DNA of 64,000 bases from NCBI GenBank assembly GCA_015680685.1, contig MNCI01034746.1:62001-126000 (forward strand), in the 5' to 3' direction. This document shows positions 11,509-22,795 of this stretch, piece after piece. The stretch's first letter is position 1. Each line of letters starts with the position of its first letter. This DNA is from Gnetum montanum. Taxonomy: Eukaryota > Streptophyta > Gnetopsida > Gnetales > Gnetaceae. The notes under the pieces were generated by a model, which saw only the letters and a list, made by a program, of their open reading frames with translations, was not told where the DNA came from and made no database searches. The translations under genes were made by a program, and so were the position numbers.

Positions 11509-12150
11509 GCATGATTAGTACTCATGCTGCCAACGTGAGCTCAGCATGACCTAAGCATGTCCTAAGCATGAGTAAGATGAAAATGATACATTTCACATCA
11601 ATTTTTGATCTTTGAAGCCTGTTCTTTGAGTGCAACAATTTCTTGAATTTGGTTGACCCTAAGAGTGAACTGCATGTTGAAAACTAAGCTTGGGTATGCC
11701 TCGATTTGAGCCACTTTTGGTAACTCACGCTGGGTTCATGCTACCAGCGTGAGTTGAGCATGACCCTAGCATGACCTAAGCATGAGTAAAAAATTATTTG
11801 TGATTTTGGACTTGAAGTCTGAAATTCTAGAGGCTGGGACTTGAAGTAGTCATTAATGGACCTTGAGGATGACTTATACCTTCAAAGTCAGATCATTTTA
11901 ACTCATTTTTGATGCTCTTGGAGTTTGTTCATGCTGGGTGTGAGTAGTACTCACGCTACCAGCATCAACTGAACGTGACCTAAGCATGACCTCAACATGA
12001 CTAAGAATATTTATGCAATCTGGCCCGAAATCTGAACTCTTGAATGCTAAAACTTGAATTGGACAATAGTGGCCCTATGAAGATGACTTAAACCCTCAGA
12101 TTGAACCATCTTTGACTTAATCTTGAAGTCGTTGGAGTTTCTCACACTAA
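11509..12150. repeat. Three-copy ~215-bp tandem repeat in the F LTR
   Basis: The anchor CCTAAGCATGAGTAAG recurs at 11561, 11775 and (as CCTCAACATGACTAAG) 11990, periods 214 and 215. Copies 2 and 3 also share ATGACTTA...ACC...TC and TTGGAGTTT. Each copy opens with a CTGGG...GTGAG / ACTCACGCT word pair. Confidence 0.8.
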
Positions 12151-12238
12151 GGGCAAGCCTGACTTAACAAGCCCAATGTGAGTAAGCCTGGCTTGATAAG
12201 CCCGGTGTGAGCAAGCCTGGCTTGACAAGCCTAGCATG
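12150..12238. repeat. Short tandem repeat (GCCTGGCTTGACAAGCC type)
   Basis: Three units of about 30 bases, the same word family as the leader array at 9920-10185. It marks the probable outer part of element F. Confidence 0.7.
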
Positions 12239-13868
12239 TGTTCCATGCCTTAGTCAAATTTTTTCCTCCCAAAAGCTCAAAAGGCTCTGAGTTATTCTTG
12301 TTTCAAAGTGTTAGGCCGAAATTAGTGGTGTTTTAGGTATTTTTAAAGCATACTTCTACCTAGAAGCTCATAGGTAAGGTCAAATACTAGGTTTCTCTCT
12401 TTAGCCTATGGATCCACCTTGCTTTTGCTAAGGCTTCCTTCTCTCCCATTAGCTGTAGAGCATCCAGTTCAAGTAGAATCCAAACTTGAGGTTGACACCT
12501 TCTTACCAAAATCCATTTATCCTATCATCTAGAACTAAATCAAAAAGAAATTCCCTTTTGCTTGGTGTGAACTACGCTTCCTTCCAAGACCTTTTGAGAA
12601 TAGATGAATGCTATGTACTTTGGTTTTTTCACTGAGTGTGGGATCCTTCTACTAGCCCTTAAAGAAATAGTCATTCTAGCATTGTGTATTCCTATACAAT
12701 CTAATAAGGGATTTTTATTAAATGATGATTCACTAGAACCAAAGGCTCTTACTAATTTACTGTTATTCAAGTATCTAGGGAGAAAGCCACTAATAGCTTT
12801 GATCCCTTCCTTGACTCACTAATTGGATAGGAACTATGCTTTGGTTTGTAGGCACATATGAATGAATGAAAATATAAAATGGATGGGGATGCTTTCTACT
12901 AGGATCACTAAATATTCTTCCATATCTTCTTAATTTCATCATTCAATGCCTTCGAATATAGCCAAAGAGGACCAAAGGGGAGAGGGCATGACTACTTTTT
13001 CTTTAAAGTCTAGTTTCATTTTAATTAGAGAATAAACTCTTCCTTATATTATAAAATTAGTAACTCATAATACAATGCAAGTCCATCTTTCCTATCTTCT
13101 AAATCAGTCCTTTTGACTAGAAGTTCCCTTGCCACCACTTAAGGCTTACCGTACTTATTCCCACCCAAAGAGTTCAATCCCAGTACCACACCTAGAAAGA
13201 TTTCCTAAGGTTTAGACATATGAGAGCCCTCCCCTCTAGCTCTAGGGTGATTGTTCTAGAAAATATGCTGATAAAAACAAAGCTAATCTTGGGATCTTTC
13301 TAACCTAACAACATCTCTTCCTTTTAATAAGACTCAAAGATGCAAGTATAGGATCACTCTCTGACCGCATTGCTTCTTTTGGTGAATGATTTCTAACCTA
13401 AAAAAGAGAATATATGCATGTTTCTATTGTAATATTCCTTAAGGAAAATAGTAATAATATCATGTGTGTCTCTCTGCTTCCTCTAGACATAGATCCATTG
13501 ACCTAGAAAGGGAAAACATGGAAGATTTCCAATCATTTTAAAAATTTCTTGTTTGATCCCTAGTAATTTTCTATTTCTCTTGGAAGAATTATGGAATTAG
13601 ACAAAAAAAGTCTTCCATGAAGTTGATTGAATCTCATACCCTTTGCTACTTAGATTTTCTTGCGAGTTTTATTTCTTCTTACATAGTAGAATGGCAACCC
13701 TTTGAGTTTGATCAAAAGAAAAGTAGAATGCTACAAAGCAAATCCAATTGAATCTTGACTTCCTTTGACTTCTAGGATTTTATCCAAGTTGTAGAGAAGA
13801 AAGAGAGGAGATTGACCAAATTAGAATGCAGACCTTTTTCATACTGTAAATTATCATGTGTACTTTAT

Positions 13869-13990
13869 GGTAATGTAGGGCCCGTATGGGGTGAGGAACT
13901 CACGTAGTGAGTTACCCCATTTTTTAGTTCCTTGGATAAAGTTAGGGACTCTTCCATTGGTCAATTCCTATTTCCCCCTTTATTAGGTCA
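13869..13990 (+). repeat. Hairpin/TIR repeat family, partial copy
   Basis: Begins GGTAATGTAGGGCCCGTATG and contains the GGAACTCACGTAGTGAGTTACC hairpin in shortened form (stem ACTCAC/GTGAGT). The right inverted end is not found. Confidence 0.7.
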
Positions 13991-14594
13991 TTTATGGTGT
14001 ATTTGTATTGCATATTTTCATTTGTTATTTATTGTAAGTTTTCAATAGTTTTTGTTTCATAGGTTTTGATAATTAGTATAAAGATCACCCGATAACATAA
14101 TTGGTATGTTACGATAGTCCCCCAGAGTACAGTAAGTAATGTGTGTAGCATGGGCTTGGTTGCCCATCTAGGTAGGGTGGCTATATTTGGTATGTTGCTT
14201 TATTCATGCAAAGGGATAACCTACCATCTCTCCAAACATGTCAACCTTAACTCTTGGTTGGTCATTTGATTAGTCATTAGTTCCTTCTCAAATGCTTAGT
14301 GCTGGCCTAGGTAGGTGGGTTGGTCTAATAATGGTTATTTTCCTAGAGTGAAATCCCTTCTACATAGACCATGATGGGTAGGCTATGAGAGTTGCATTCA
14401 GCTAGTTGTCAAGAAGGATAATGGGGACAAGTGATAGGATGTTCCCATTTGAAGGTAACTATATCAGGTTTACTGGGTCTATATTCATCACAACTAACAT
14501 AGTTAGGTTCTCCTCCTTCAGTTTATAGATATCTTTCACTTCATTATGGTATATTTTCATGTGCTAACTCAAAATTGGCATGTTCATAATCCAT

Positions 14595-14735
14595 GGTAAT
14601 GTAGGGCGATTATGGAAGTAGAAATGCCCCCTACATGACCCTAGTCATTCCCCAGCTAAAGCTAGGAAATCTCTTGTTGATCAATTCCTAGTTTACAGGG
14701 GAACTTAGGAACTCGTTTCCCACTAAAGCCTTCAA
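14595..14735 (+). repeat. Hairpin/TIR repeat family, diverged copy
   Basis: Begins GGTAATGTAGGG and later carries GGGGAACTTAGGAACTCG with CCCACTAAAGCC, the module seen in fuller copies. Confidence 0.6.
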
Positions 14736-15277
14736 ATCAATCTGAGTAAAGTGATGTTGTTGTCTAGCACACCGGCACTTCTCCACTACTTGTGGTGATC
14801 TAGGTAGGTGATTATGTCTCATTGCCAAGATCTTCTAGAGAGTAGAGAGGAACCAAAAGTGTAAGGGCATAGAGTCATATTGTTAGTGATGATTCAAGTG
14901 TTTAACCATTTACTTCTAGGTTAGTGAAAAGATAACATTACCTCATCTTACCCTAAATCATCATGGTATGATTCAATCATTTTACAATCATGCCTTTCCA
15001 ACTACTCTCATGTCTCTTGGATAGATGATGGGAACTAGAGATGTAGGGCCACCAGGCTTATACCAAGTTGATTCAAGAACATTGAGTTAAGAAAATTTAT
15101 GCATAGACACACCCCCTTGGAAAGTTCACCAATTAGGGACGACGACGTAGGTGGTTATAGTAAGCATTTCTATGAAATGCACACTTAGGGCCCCAAAATG
15201 GATGAGGATTGAACTATGTGAGTTCCCCTACTAACACAAGGAATAAGTCCTTAAGTTCCCCTGAATGATCAAATAAG

Positions 15278-15366
15278 ATAATGTAGGGCCCTGTATGGGT
15301 GGGGAACTCATGAAGTAACTTACCCCATTTTTCCATTCCTGCTCCTATAGTCATCCTACATTACCC
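15278..15366 (+). repeat. Hairpin/TIR repeat family, short complete copy
   Basis: Runs from GATAATGTAGGGCCC to CATCCTACATTACC, that is, with inverted ends about 14 bases long, only 89 bases in all. It contains GGGGAACTCATGAAGTAACTT. A second module with AAGCATTTCTATGAAATGCAC lies just upstream (15166-15188) and a reversed one downstream (15378-15410). Confidence 0.75.
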
Positions 15367-16544
15367 CGTTTTGTCATTCCCACTATGTGTGTTTCTTGAA
15401 AATGCTTATTGTACCCTATCGTCCCCCTCACACAAGGGGAGACATTATGGGGCATGTGTTAGGTGTTAGGTGCTAGGAGGTAAGTGCTAATATAAGAGTA
15501 GAAGAGTCCCCAACATGGTATCTATCAAATCGAAGGTCATTATCCACCCTTAGCCACAACAATCAGATATAAACAATAGTCAGAAAAATCCAAAAAAAAA
15601 ATCAAAAATAATAGTTGAACAAATGAACATTTGGTTGATATCCTAGAGGCGTAGTCTTTTTGTCAAGCACCTATCACTTTTGACACATTCACTTGTAGAC
15701 CCAACCTTCAGGATGACTTGAGAAGGATATCCAACTTCCTCTTATCAAAATCACTCTTATTCTATCATACCACTAGGCCCACTAAGCTATTAGAATTAAT
15801 TCTACATACCCAAATAAGCTATTAGAATCATTTTAGCACAACTTCAACACATGGTTTTGCACAACAACCTCACATAAGTAATGACATGACTAGATGACCT
15901 ACAACCTAGTCAAGATACTATTCGAGATAATTTAGCTACTTGTTCCTATAGGAGGTGGGGCCTTCATCTACATACCCTCCTTCTGATCTCTCTTCATTTT
16001 GGTTAAGATAGTAGATAATGACTTATGAAAATGGGTAAAATGGAGCTTTGCTATAGGAGGCATACAAAGTGGATCCATGCATTCCATGTTGCCCTCTCAA
16101 GAGATGAGGTAGAGTCTAGATAGATCGACTAGGCTAGTGAGTTATAAATTATCTTATATTTTAGGGGGTTTAGTCAAGGGATGATCATGGAAACTCTCAT
16201 CAGCCAATTCCCATGTAACCCTATGTTACCTTAGGGTACATCGAACTAAAGATTCAGCATGCACGTCCTATGGGAGTCACACTACCCTTTTATCTCTTCA
16301 TTGTTGGCTTCTTTGTCAACAATCTTTCTTCTCAGTCTATTAGTTGAAGTTATTGGTTTTCATATTCATTCCTTAGATCGAGCTTGTTAGATTGAGGATC
16401 AAGTGCATTACTGCTTGAGTGTCTCTCTCTTTCTCTTTCTCAAGGTGAACCTATCCTACTCCTAATACTACTAATACTAGATTAATATATGCTAAGATTT
16501 TACATGGTGTAATTAAATCACTTTTCATTGTGATAGTGATGTAG

Positions 16545-16850
16545 GTAGTTATAATAAGCATTTCCATTCAATGTGCACAACCTCATGACATAAAAAAACA
16601 AAAAATCATGAAACACGCACATTTTGGATAAGCATTATTATGAAACACACATAGACTCATGACATAAAACAATACAAAATCGTGAAACATGCACTTTTTG
16701 GGTAAGAATTTCTATGAAATGTGCACCATTTTCATAAGTTTTTCCATGAAATGTGCACTATAATTGGGTAAGCTCATTTTTGAAATGAGAACACACTTCT
16801 AATAAATGTTTCCATGAAATGTGCACTTTTTGGGTAAGCGAATTCAAATA
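16545..16850. repeat. Array of AAGCATTTCCATGAAATGTGCAC hairpin modules
   Basis: Six or so variants of a palindromic module (stem CATTTC/GAAATG around a 3-base loop) alternate with GGGTAAG and TCATGACATAAAA linkers. The same module ends most copies of the larger repeat. Confidence 0.75.
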
Positions 16851-16885
16851 ATGAGTGGATAGCCTTATATCACTTGCTTGCACTA

Positions 16886-17039
16886 GGGTAATATAGGGGC
16901 CTATAGGGGTAGGGGACTCGTGAAGTGAGTTACCCATAGGCTATTATTCTCCAACAAGAGATTCCCTATGACTATGATGAAGTAGGAATGACTAGGGTAA
17001 CTCCAGGGGCATTTCCCCACTAATGCACCTACGTTACCA
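16886..17039 (+). repeat. Hairpin/TIR repeat family, copy of 154 bp
   Basis: Left end GGGTAATATAGGGGCC, right end CACCTACGTTACC. Internal hairpin module ACTCGTGAAGTGAGTTACCC. It is followed by an ACACTTATTGTAACC module at 17073-17090. Confidence 0.75.
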
Positions 17040-18937
17040 TGGTTCAATATAAGTTGTGTGTGTTTCAAAAAAACACTTATTGTAACCTACAGTCATCCTT
17101 AATAAGGTTTATGAGGGATCATTATAGGTTGAAGGCCCTCTTTACCAAGAGGTTTTGGGATGTACAGATTGCTTTAGCAAGGAGTGAGTCCCCGAGTTCC
17201 CTCGTACATCTTACTGAATTTATAGGCTCCTTTGGTTAGTCTACGATACATACTTATTATCCCTTCATGAATTAGATGACAATGTTATTGTATTAACACA
17301 ATCATGACTTTCTACTAACAATCATGGCATGCTCTTTGCTTTTCATCACCAAAAGTAGATAAATAAAAGGTATGCCATTGTAGGTTCTCATCTAACCTAG
17401 CAGTATGTTATATCACTCCAGCCATTCTTGCATTACAACATAGAAAGGAAATGATTCATGTATACATTAGATTGTACAATAGGTAGTAAGCCATTGCTCA
17501 GCATCCAATTTTGATCCTAGTACTTCTCGATTGTGGTTAGGATGTAATGTAGGTTTAACATCTCCTCTATTAACACATGCATATTAATGTAACATATATA
17601 ATGTAGTAATGTAGGTAGCATGTCTGTAGTTTCTGCATTGTTAGAGTTACTTCTTAATGTACGAACTAATAAGTCTACCAAAGTAGTTTAGGTGGTTTCA
17701 CATACATGAGTGATCCTTATTTCTTTGAGGGGGATTTATGCATCCTGGCATTTGGACATTATTGTGGATATAGTTATTTCGAATAATATGAGTAAACAAG
17801 TAACCCGATTGGTAAGTGATGGTATTCACTTTGTTAGTTGTGTTAAGCCTGGGTACTGGGGGGACCATTTCACAATCGATAAGAAATGTCAATTATTAGA
17901 GAATAAGAGGACTGAATGTGTGAAAAAGTAGTTGAAGCATGTAAGTGATTTGATGTAACTAGACATTTCCCAACCTTCAAGCCAACAAGGAGAAATGATT
18001 GTAGCCAAAATGAGGTTAGAAATACTAGAATAGAGGCTTTACTAAGGGAAAGGGAGTTACCTACCATCCACAGGACTAAACAAACTAGGTTTCTTTGTTC
18101 CTACCCCCCTAGTACTAAACACAGCATAACTAGATAGTGGTAGTAGTCAAGGAACTATGTACAAATTATATGATGGATACAAATAGGCCTTATTGAATGT
18201 TTACTCTAGGAATACTTATCTAGAAAAATAAGGCTATTTTAGTATGTTACCCTATTTTTTCATTTTTTGGAACTTGGGGACTTGTTCCCCATTAATGCAA
18301 GGGAACTCACGTAGTTCATTTCCTACCCCTTTCAAGGCCCTAAGTGCACATTTCATAGAAATGCTTATTGTAACCAAGGAAACTTCAAGACTCATTCCTC
18401 ACTAAAGCACCTATGTTGCCCTCATTCATTTTTGTATTCAACCATGAAAGTCATACATATGTGTGTTATTACGTATAAGAAGAATATCAAACTACTATGA
18501 TGTAACAAGCTTTCATAACGGATCAAGCCTGTGACTCAGGACTCTCCCTTTGAACTCTTCTCTTCTTTCAATAGAAAATAATGCATATAGATATATCTCT
18601 ATTTTCATGTATCTAATAGTAAGATCAAAGTTAACTTGACCCTCTTCAAGTAATTATTGAGAAATGACAAAATTACTACTACTCTATGCCTTTTAGCCCA
18701 CTTGAATAATTTTCCATTATTCCATTGATTTCTATGAATCTAGAAAACTTGTATTTATCATTCACAAATTCATCTTTGTCTATTTGTATTTCTCATTCAT
18801 AAATTCATCTATGTGTATGGTGGTTTTCACCTTTATGATTTTCAATTTTGATCCTTAAAAAACTGTTGTGGTGGTATTTGTTAACAATGAAAAGAGAGGA
18901 GGAGGGTGACTATGGAAAAGCAAGAATGACAAAACAA
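17040..18937. other. No recognised gene; a few repeat modules
   Basis: A partial repeat module lies at 18270-18385 (GGGGACTTGTTCCCC, then GGGAACTCACGTAGTTCATT and the ATTTCATAGAAATGCTTATTG hairpin). The frame at 17710-17931 encodes a short basic peptide without a recognisable domain. The rest is featureless. Confidence 0.4.
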
Positions 18938-19270
18938 GGTAACATAGGATCCCTATGGGGTAGGGAACTGATGAAGTAAGTTACCCTATTACACAGGTCA
19001 TTGTTCTCCAATGGGAGATTTGGGGAAACTCAGTGACTTGTTCTTCACATTAGCCCTAGTTGTTCAAGGAAACTTGAGGACTCATTCCCTGCTAATGTGA
19101 GGGAACTCATGTAGTTCATTCCCCATCCCTTTAAAGGCTCACTATGCAAGTTTCACAGAAATGTTTATTCTAATTGCCTATGTCACCCTATTTTACCCTA
19201 TTTTGTCTTTCCTGTTGTGCACATTTCACAAAAATGCTTATTGTAACTACCAACGTCACCTGGAGTTACC
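18938..19270 (+). repeat. Hairpin/TIR repeat family, long copy
   Basis: Left end GGTAACATAGGATCC; right ends at about 19197 (CACCCTATTTTACC) and again at 19270 (ACCTGGAGTTACC). It contains all modules in order: ACTGATGAAGTAAGTTACCC, CAATGGGAGATTTGGGG, GAGGACTCATTCCCTGC, GGGAACTCATGTAGTTCATT, and two GAAATG/AAATGCTTATT modules. It ends 190 bases before the cox2 pseudogene. Confidence 0.8.
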
Positions 19271-19460
19271 TTGTAAGTGATGGATGAGTCTCTCAATTTT
19301 GAAAGAAAAATGTTGAAACAAAATAATGAATCAATAGAGTATGGATCTAGTGGCTCTAGAGGTTTTAACAAGGGTTGTTCTAGAGGTTGTAATTAATATG
19401 GCTAGACCTTACAAGACTATAACAATGATTATCATCCTGATTAATAAAAAACCCCTCCAA

Positions 19461-20118
19461 ATTGCTTTTGGTGATGTTGTGGAACTATGGAAATTGGGAT
19501 TTCAAGACATGGCAACACTAGTGATGCAAGTAATAATTGACTTATATCAAGATATCTTTTTTCCCTGATTCTGATTTTGGTTTTCGTATTATAGATGTTG
19601 GTTTGCACTTTATGAAATTTTCACTATAGAAGAAATCCAATTCAAATTATTCATGGAACAACTATAGAGATTATTTGGATCATATTTCCTAGTATTATTT
19701 TGATGTTCATTGTTATACCATCATTTGCCCTATTATACTTGATGGAAAAGGTAGTTGTAAATCCAACCATTACTTTAAAGGCCATTAGACATCAATGGAC
19801 TTATGAGGATTCAAACTATAAATTTTCTAATGAAAAACCACTAACTTCTGACAGTTATACAATTCTAGAGGATGATCTAGAATTAGGTCAATTACATTTA
19901 TTAGAAGTGGACAATTGAGTAGTTGTACCAACCAAAACTCATCTACGTATGATTGTAACATCTGCTAATGTACTTCATAGCTAGGTTATACCTTCCTTAG
20001 GTGTCAAATGTGATGCTATAGCTGGGCATTTGAATTAAACTTTCATTTTGGTGCAATGAGAAGGAGTTTTCTATGGTTAGTGTAGTGAGATTTGTAGAAC
20101 CAATCATGCCCTTATGCA
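19461..20118 (+). pseudogene. cox2: Mitochondrial cox2 pseudogene, intronless and edited-like (NUMT)
   Basis: Cytochrome c oxidase subunit II, normally a mitochondrial inner-membrane protein that takes electrons from cytochrome c through the CuA centre. The reading covers about codon 13 to codon 234 of roughly 260: ELWKLGFQDMATLVMQ, then after a frameshift near 19562, [17 protein letters not shown], the AI-HQW block, [17 protein letters not shown], and the CuA region CSEIC-TNHALM with both cysteines, histidine and methionine. In-frame stops, a 1-base frameshift and small in-frame deletions kill it. The known plant intron sites (i373 at KAI-|HQW and i691 before NHA) are perfectly continuous. 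Codons normally edited C-to-U read as T, including the CuA methionine. This fits a copy made from spliced, edited RNA, or a source gene that had already lost its introns. Confidence 0.9.
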
Positions 20119-20527
20119 TGTGCCCAAATACATAGGTAGACTACTAAGCCCACTTTGGCTTAGCCACACTTTATTGAATAGGCAAATTTATCCTAGGTGC
20201 AAGCTACTTAAGGAGCTATTATAGTGATATCATGGCTAGAGTAGTTGGGAATGAGGAGCCTCTCTAGTAATTAAATAAGAGGCTTTTTTGGAGCAGAGGA
20301 TATGGTTAGGATAATGAACTTGAAACATGGAGCTAGATATAGCTTAGCATGCACCAGTGAATAATACCTCATCATAGTTAGTGGCATTACCCTCTAAGAC
20401 ACTCGAGGAACTTATCCTGTAATTCTATATGGCAACTACAATCATGCTAGTATTGCATGGTAACATAGGACAATGTTAGCAATTACAATAAGCATTTCTA
20501 TGAAACACACAAAGAAAGAATGACCAA
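20119..20527. other. Sequence after the cox2 breakpoint, unrecognised
   Basis: Similarity to cox2 stops at about 20118, so the C-terminal 25 or so codons are missing. The following 340 bases match nothing I know. A repeat module (ATTACAATAAGCATTTCTAT) is present at 20486-20505. Confidence 0.4.
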
Positions 20528-20683
20528 GATAATGTAGGGCTCCTATAGGATGAGGAACTCATGAAGTGAGTTACCCTGTGTAACGGGCTATTGTTCTCCA
20601 ATGGAAGATTCAGGGGAACTCAAGGACTCATTCCTTGCTAAAGCCTTAGTCATTCCCAGTCCCATAGTCACCCTACGTTACCC
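20528..20683 (+). repeat. Hairpin/TIR repeat family, copy of 156 bp
   Basis: Left end GATAATGTAGGGCTCC, right end CACCCTACGTTACCC. Internal GAACTCATGAAGTGAGTTACCC hairpin, GGGGAACTCAAGGACTCATT and AAAGCC modules. Several TTTCATGAAAATTCTTACC-like modules follow to about 20890. Confidence 0.8.
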
Positions 20684-20890
20684 TTGTATGAACAAGTAAG
20701 TGATATAAGGTTGTGCACATTTCATGAAAATTCTTACCCAAAAACCATTTAGTTAAATAGTTTTTTATTGTTTTATGTCACAAGGGCTTAGCATTTCATG
20801 GAAATGCTTACCCAAAAAGTGCATGTTTCAAAAATTTGTGTTGTTTTCTGTTGTAGGGCTTAGCATTTTGCAAAAATTCTTATTGTAACC

Positions 20891-21862
20891 TCAATAGTTA
20901 CTATTGTGTGAAGTAACATTTAGGCTACCTTAAGCCTAGCTACTTTAAGGCTTGTCCCATATCAGGCAAAAGCAGTGGATGCTCCACAATCATCAGTCAG
21001 TCTTGCCTTCATGTAGCTCAAGAAGGAATCAATTCTAGTAGTTCCGCTAGCCTATGCTTAGGAATCAAGACCTTCACAACGCTTGCTTAGGAAAGGACAC
21101 ATATACCACTATGCTCAAGATCCTTTGTGCACTCATTCTAAGAGTGAGCTTATTATAACCTTTCTTAAAGCTAAATACTTTGCTTGAAGGGTTAACTTTG
21201 AAGCTTACTCAAGTCTTTGAAATGTATCGCTTGATGAGCCTAGCCTAGGTGACCTATACTTGAGTAGAGCTAAAGACCTGACCATAGGTCCAAAGCTTTG
21301 CTCCCTTTGATTATGTTGAGGGACTACACTATAGTGTGACCTGAGTAGAGTACGGGGGCTCCACCAGAAATGTTGCTCCTTAGCTTTGTTTCCTCTTTAG
21401 CCTTACCAAACCAACCTTGCTATGTGAAGTTAAGACTGACCAAAAAGTGACTGGAGCAACCCTTATGGCTCAAGTAAGACTAGGATCTTACCTTCTCACA
21501 AAGGTTACACTCCCTAGAGATCAAGTCACCCATGCAAGGACCTAAATTCACATTAGGATGTTTAACCAAGGATCTATAGAAGTTGGGGCTACCCCATCCC
21601 CATGGAAATAGTGTCTTGAGGGAGGAGTTCATAGGCCTTATAGTAGCATGGGCCTATCTCCAAGTCATGCAAAGGGGGCTAGTCTAGGATTTTTTCCTAG
21701 AGACAAAAAACACATGTATTTATACACCATTATATATGCAAGTAAGCTATACTAGATAGCTTATGATCATTACCATGATTATCCATGGCCTTCTATTCTT
21801 AGGGAGGAACTTTCCATTTTTTATGCATACATAAGACCTATATTGTAGTAGCTCAACCCAAG
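20891..21862. other. No recognised feature
   Basis: About 970 bases, moderately GC-rich with many GCTTAGG/CCTAGCC words. No open frame of note, no repeat modules seen. It resembles organelle intergenic sequence in texture only. Confidence 0.3.
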
Positions 21863-22610
21863 TGATGAGTGGCAAGGTACCCTCTATGCCCAACCATATG
21901 AATCACAAGCATTCATGCAATCTCTGGTTGAATTCCATGGATGGGACTAGTTATGGCATCTAAATCGTTATGTCTTGATCATAGTTCACTATCTTCCCAC
22001 TTGGACTAGTGGTAGCTTTGTCATGTATGGTTTAGTCCAAAGTGAGGTATATAATAATTGATGTTGTTTTAGCCTTATTCTACTCCTAACGATAATAGAG
22101 AAATCAATTACTTAATCTAATTAACAAAAAGTAAAATCTAAACTATCCTATGGGTGATGAGTGTCTTTTCTTAGCTTGTCATACACATCCTAAACCCACG
22201 TATCCACTACTAGGATTGCCAAGCACTATGCTACTGGGAAAACCAAGCCATAACGCTATTAGCATTACAAGAGAATACATGTTTATGCTCAAAACTAGTC
22301 ATACTCATTCCACCAATTTATTAATATGTATGGAAACATAAAAATATTAACTAAGTACATAAAACATAAATTGCATTAAAAGTAAATTTAATCTAAGTTA
22401 AAGTACTATAATGAATAAGAATCAATCTCAATATTATTGTCATTCATGGAATGTGTCCAGGTACATTGTCACTCAAATAAGACACCATACAACTAACTCA
22501 AGTCCATACTACAAGCACTTGCTAATTGTTCTCTAAGACTATGGAATAAAATTGCAAGAGTTCACCTACTCTATTAACAAAAGAATTCCAATACACAGTG
22601 GGAGCACATG

Positions 22611-22618
22611 TATTTATA
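22611..22618 (-). promoter_or_regulatory. TATA box in left LTR of A
   Basis: Minus strand CCTATAAATACATGTGC, identical in core to the right LTR of A. Confidence 0.6.
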
Positions 22619-22679
22619 GGTAAAAATAGACACTGCATTGATGGGGCCTAGTCAATGCATCATTACATGCATTGACAAG

Positions 22680-22775
22680 GCCTAGTCGATAGGGCCAAGA
22701 TCGCGAAGCCACGATATTGGGGCTAAGATATCGAAGCCAAGATATCAAGGCTAAGATATCAAATCCAAGATGGCT
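22680..22775. repeat. AAGATATC tandem array in U3 of left LTR A
   Basis: Repeats of about 18 bases built on GGCTAAGATATCGAAGCC. They lie upstream of the TATA box in minus sense, the position of LTR enhancers. Confidence 0.65.
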
Positions 22776-22795
22776 AAGAAATATTAATGAATATG

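Larger units (their letters stand above)
1..12250 (-). mobile_element. Element F: non-autonomous Ty3/gypsy element (Tat-like), partial
   Basis: Read on the minus strand, the order is LTR (10544 to about 12250), PBS-like site (10519-10538), a leader with 31-bp tandem repeats, gag (from 9914), aspartic protease (6800-6170), a purine-rich tract (6196-6210), a short-repeat block, and then a gene-like unit on the opposite strand (627-5464). Reverse transcriptase, RNase H and integrase are absent. The second LTR is not in the window and would lie left of base 1. The same sequence words (TTGACAAGC, AGCGTGAG) occur in the LTR, the leader and around 1021-1150, which argues that the whole stretch is one element. 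Extra ORFs, some antisense, are known from the Tat lineage. Assignment to Tat is inference from gag and protease style. The right end is approximate. Confidence 0.6.
10544..12250 (-). mobile_element. 5' LTR of element F (approximate outer end)
   Basis: Minus-strand LTR. The inner end is set by the PBS-like site and a CA dinucleotide. It carries a consensus TATAAATA (11049-11056) about 500 bases before the PBS, as expected for U3-R-U5 order, and tandem repeats in the U3 part. No second copy lies in the window, so the outer end cannot be fixed. Confidence 0.5.
12251..21862. other. Mitochondrial-like block, left part
   Basis: About 9.6 kb without retroelement coding. It contains the cox2 pseudogene (19461-20118) and repeated copies of a hairpin-rich repeat family, which also fills 27985-35700 on the other side of element A. 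The two parts therefore look like one block split by A. Outside cox2 I recognise no gene. The short open frames at 12540-12822 and 17698-17931 match nothing I know. Mitochondrial origin is shown for cox2 only; extending it to the block is inference. Confidence 0.45.
21863..22795 (-). mobile_element. 3' LTR of element A
   Basis: Plus strand begins TGATGAGTGGCAAGGTACCC, matching the right copy at 27028. Alignable to about 22795. TATA box on the minus strand at 22611-22618, followed by an AAGATATC repeat array. Confidence 0.75.

Noticed and set aside
12540-12822. Overlapping open frames on both strands
   Set aside because: No recognisable domain and no matching neighbour; chance frames in the mitochondrial-like block.
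17698-17931. Open frames on both strands, considered as a ribosomal or nad gene fragment
   Set aside because: I could not match either translation to any mitochondrial protein.
19341-19460. Upstream extension of the cox2 frame as a nuclear gene with a targeting peptide
   Set aside because: The upstream part does not resemble a presequence, and the cox2 frame itself is broken at 19562.
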